The notes under the pieces were generated by a model, which did not search any database, had not been told where the DNA came from, and saw only the letters and a list, made by a program, of their open reading frames with translations. Below are positions 62,116 to 64,000 of a stretch of DNA of 64,000 nucleotides, in pieces. The translations under genes and the position numbers were made by a program. Location: the NCBI GenBank assembly GCA_903903925.1, contig CAIVAU010000115.1, forward strand, positions 17,381 through 81,380, in the 5' to 3' direction. This DNA comes from an uncultured cyanobacterium (GTDB lineage: Bacteria > Cyanobacteriota > Cyanobacteriia > Cyanobacteriales > Nostocaceae). Within the stretch, counting starts at the first letter, position 1, and each line of letters begins with the position of its first letter.

Positions 62116-63573
62116 ATGCGGCAACGTCGTTTGTTTCTCATTAGACTTTTTGCGGCGATAGCTGCTTTCTTTTTTCTTTCTGTTAACCTTTTATTTCCTC
62201 AACCTACCTATGGAATGTTCAGTAGTTTAGATACTCCGGCAGGTGCTGAGCTAGCTGCTTATGAGGCTTCTACAGTTGCTGCTCTTTCGGTAGGAGCTTC
62301 CTTGACGGCTTCAGCAATTATTTCTGAAACTGGTGCGACTACCTTTGGTGACTTTGCTGGCCCGGCTTATATTGGTGTTGGGGCTGCTGGTCTTGTTGTT
62401 GCTGGTTTGACATCTTCTAATATTCAGAGTTTGCAGAATATTGCTCAGCAAAGATATTGTGCTGCAAATCCTACTGCTTCTGTTTGTGGTAGCTCAGGAA
62501 CTGTTTATGTTGTTGTTGGAAATAAATCTCAGCAATATCCTAACTATAATCCTGATGCTGGATACGATGGTAACGTTGCTGGAACTTGCTCAGGTGTTAC
62601 CACTTCTATTAGTGGTGGTTCAATTTATCTTACTAATTCTTTAGGTACTACTGTTCTTTGGCAACGTGAGAACAACAGTAATGCTTATACTTACTCTGAT
62701 GTTCATTCTTGTACTGTCAAAGTTGCTCCTACCTCTATACTTTCTTGGAACCAGTGGGATTCTGCTTCTCGTAATTCCGCCGTCGCTTTGCTGACTCCAT
62801 CTGATTATAAAAGCAACAATACTGAGACTTCGACTCAATCTTTAACTAGTGATACAAAAGACCCTAGTTTAACTATTGTTGGAACTGGGACATCTGGGGC
62901 TTTTGTTCAGAATTCGGATGGTTCCTGGACTTATCAATCATCTAATTCATTCACAATTCCAAATCCTAACTATATTCCTTCTCCTACTCCCACACCGAGT
63001 CCCACACCGAGTCCCACACCGAGTCCTTCGCCCACTCCGTCTCCTAGTCCTTCGGCACCTACCGGAAGGGGCGGCTCACCTAGTCCCACACCGAGTCCCA
63101 CACCTACTCCTTCACCTAGTCCCATACCTACTCCAACTCCACAGCCAGATTGTCGTTATACAATAAATGAGCATCACATCTTTTTCCCTGAAGTTAATAA
63201 TGGTAGAATAACCGGATTCCACTCTACAGCACGTGCTGATCAGTCAGCAGAAGGGCCAGGATACTATTGGGTAGAAGATCCTCCTAAGTATGTAGCAGAA
63301 TACGAGCCTTTCATAGCAACATTTGGAATTCCAGAGCAAAAAAGTTTGGGAACCAAAACATCGTCTTTCTTCCCATTGTCTCTCCTGGATTCTGATGTCC
63401 TAAAGCTCATTGGTGAGGCATATGTCGAATCTAACTGTCCTGCCAATGGCATGTGGTCTGCATTAGTACGCAACCCATCAATAGAGGGTGAATCAATAAC
63501 AATTGAAGGATATGTCACAGATCACTATATTACAACTGCCTATCCATTGGCTCTTGATGTTTCAAATGATTAA
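62116..63573 (+). CDS. Secreted protein with Pro/Ser/Thr-rich hinge, unknown
   Basis: The 485 residues have a signal peptide ([20 protein letters not shown], cleavage likely near residue 34). Then come an Ala/Gly-rich region with two weakly hydrophobic helices (about 55-105), a Ser/Thr/Asn-rich domain (about 110-285), a low-complexity hinge of [10 protein letters not shown] type (about 290-345) and a C-terminal domain of about 140 residues ([40 protein letters not shown]). I recognise no family. The architecture is that of a cell-surface or extracellular protein, the hinge separating two folded parts. Codon use in 62460-62700 is strikingly T-rich compared with its neighbours. Confidence 0.75.
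   Translation: MRQRRLFLIRLFAAIAAFFFLSVNLLFPQPTYGMFSSLDTPAGAELAAYEASTVAALSVGASLTASAIISETGATTFGDFAGPAYIGVGAAGLVVAGLTSSNIQSLQNIAQQRYCAANPTASVCGSSGTVYVVVGNKSQQYPNYNPDAGYDGNVAGTCSGVTTSISGGSIYLTNSLGTTVLWQRENNSNAYTYSDVHSCTVKVAPTSILSWNQWDSASRNSAVALLTPSDYKSNNTETSTQSLTSDTKDPSLTIVGTGTSGAFVQNSDGSWTYQSSNSFTIPNPNYIPSPTPTPSPTPSPTPSPSPTPSPSPSAPTGRGGSPSPTPSPTPTPSPSPIPTPTPQPDCRYTINEHHIFFPEVNNGRITGFHSTARADQSAEGPGYYWVEDPPKYVAEYEPFIATFGIPEQKSLGTKTSSFFPLSLLDSDVLKLIGEAYVESNCPANGMWSALVRNPSIEGESITIEGYVTDHYITTAYPLALDVSND
62980..63145 (+). repeat. Tandem CCCACACCGAGT-type repeat encoding the PTPSP hinge
   Basis: Repeats of CCCACACCGAGT and relatives (period 6-12) with an interruption (CTACCGGAAGGGGCGGCTCA) that encodes PTGRGGSP. 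It probably varies in length between strains. Confidence 0.8.
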
Positions 63574-63690
63574 ACTGGAATATCTTGCAATTCAACCATT
63601 CGAGGTTTAGTATCCAAACGAACTTCTCTAAACTAAGAATGAAGGTGGCAAGATTCTTTGTAAACATAGTAGCTATGCTCATCAAGTAAT

Positions 63691-64000
63691 ATGTACAATC
63701 CGGCGAAAAAAAATCCAGCTTTAATAGTAGCAGCTTATGATGGATACAAAGACGTTGTCGAGCAACTGATTGCCAGTGGTACAAGCGTCCATGTTGTCGA
63801 TGATGAGGGACATACTCCCCTGCATGTGGCATCTCTCAAGGGACATAGGGATATAGTAGAATTCCTGATTACCCATGAAGCGCAGATCGACGCGAGGACG
63901 AAAGATGGTTGCACTCCCTTATACCTAGCAGCTTACAGGAAGCAGCGGGAGATTGCTCAACTTCTGCTGAACTATGGAGCCACTATGGAGCCAGATATCG
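63691..64000 (+). CDS. Ankyrin-repeat protein, 3' end outside the window
   Basis: The frame is open from the ATG at 63691 to the window end (103 residues). Ankyrin units: NPALIVAAYDGYKDVVEQLI, then ASGTSVHVVDDEGHTPLHVA, SLKGHRDIVEFLITHEAQID and TKDGCTPLYLAAYRKQREIA then QLLLNYGA. TPLHVA and TPLYLAA are the hallmark turns. These repeats mediate protein binding; there is no signal peptide. The 117-bp space to the upstream gene shows no clear promoter. Confidence 0.85.
   Translation, partial: MYNPAKKNPALIVAAYDGYKDVVEQLIASGTSVHVVDDEGHTPLHVASLKGHRDIVEFLITHEAQIDARTKDGCTPLYLAAYRKQREIAQLLLNYGATMEPDI

Overview
The window reads as chromosomal DNA of a filamentous, probably heterocyst-forming cyanobacterium (Nostocales-like). 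Reasons: frequent GCGATCGC (HIP1) sites inside genes, many heptanucleotide tandem repeats of the kinds seen in Nostoc and its relatives (GGAGTTA, GGAGTCA, CCCCAAT and AAAAGTC types), large hybrid histidine kinases, TPR, CHAT and Ser/Thr-kinase proteins, and a DevB-DevC-DevA type exporter operon with an NtcA-like promoter. The genus cannot be fixed from sequence reading alone. I saw no rRNA, tRNA or CRISPR array.

Layout. 1-9 kb: the end of a TPR protein, a membrane Ser/Thr kinase, and a very large alpha-2-macroglobulin-like lipoprotein that has lost its thioester. 9-14 kb: gene debris, a GH25 lysozyme with a peptidoglycan-binding domain, and a glucan phosphorylase. 14-25.5 kb: a DUF429 protein coupled to a hybrid histidine kinase, divergent from the dev-type exporter operon, then a PAS/GAF sensor kinase. 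25.5-29 kb: a small DUF6887/DUF6888 pair, an antitoxin-like remnant, ychF and a PLP-dependent decarboxylase. 29-31 kb: a HEPN-like/partner gene pair next to an Mrr-type restriction endonuclease, possibly a small defence patch. 31.6-37.2 kb: housekeeping genes (DUF2059, MscS channel, tRNA-dihydrouridine synthase, dnaK).

37.5-53 kb: three paralogous PD-(D/E)XK-like proteins (about 37.5, 48.8 and 52.2 kb) and an AAA ATPase-nuclease fusion. Between them lie a TPR-CHAT protein, selD, a Tat-exported aldo/keto reductase, a zinc ribbon-kinase-periplasmic-binding-protein fusion, a GNAT gene and an oligopeptide-binding lipoprotein. 51.4-55.3 kb is decaying DNA: half an MFS exporter, half an OppB permease, a broken sulfate-binding-protein gene and several palindromes and MITEs. 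55.3-60 kb is an FAD oxidoreductase followed by two tandem amidohydrolases, probably one pathway. 60.7-64 kb: an SGNH hydrolase, a proline-rich secreted protein and the start of an ankyrin-repeat protein.

The most informative non-gene signals are (i) a roughly 113-bp MITE family with GGGWGCATCCCA ends, two copies bounded by 8-9 bp target duplications; (ii) heptamer repeats that supply the last codons and stop of at least four genes and sit in frame inside another; (iii) an NtcA-type site with a correctly spaced -10 box upstream of the dev-type operon.
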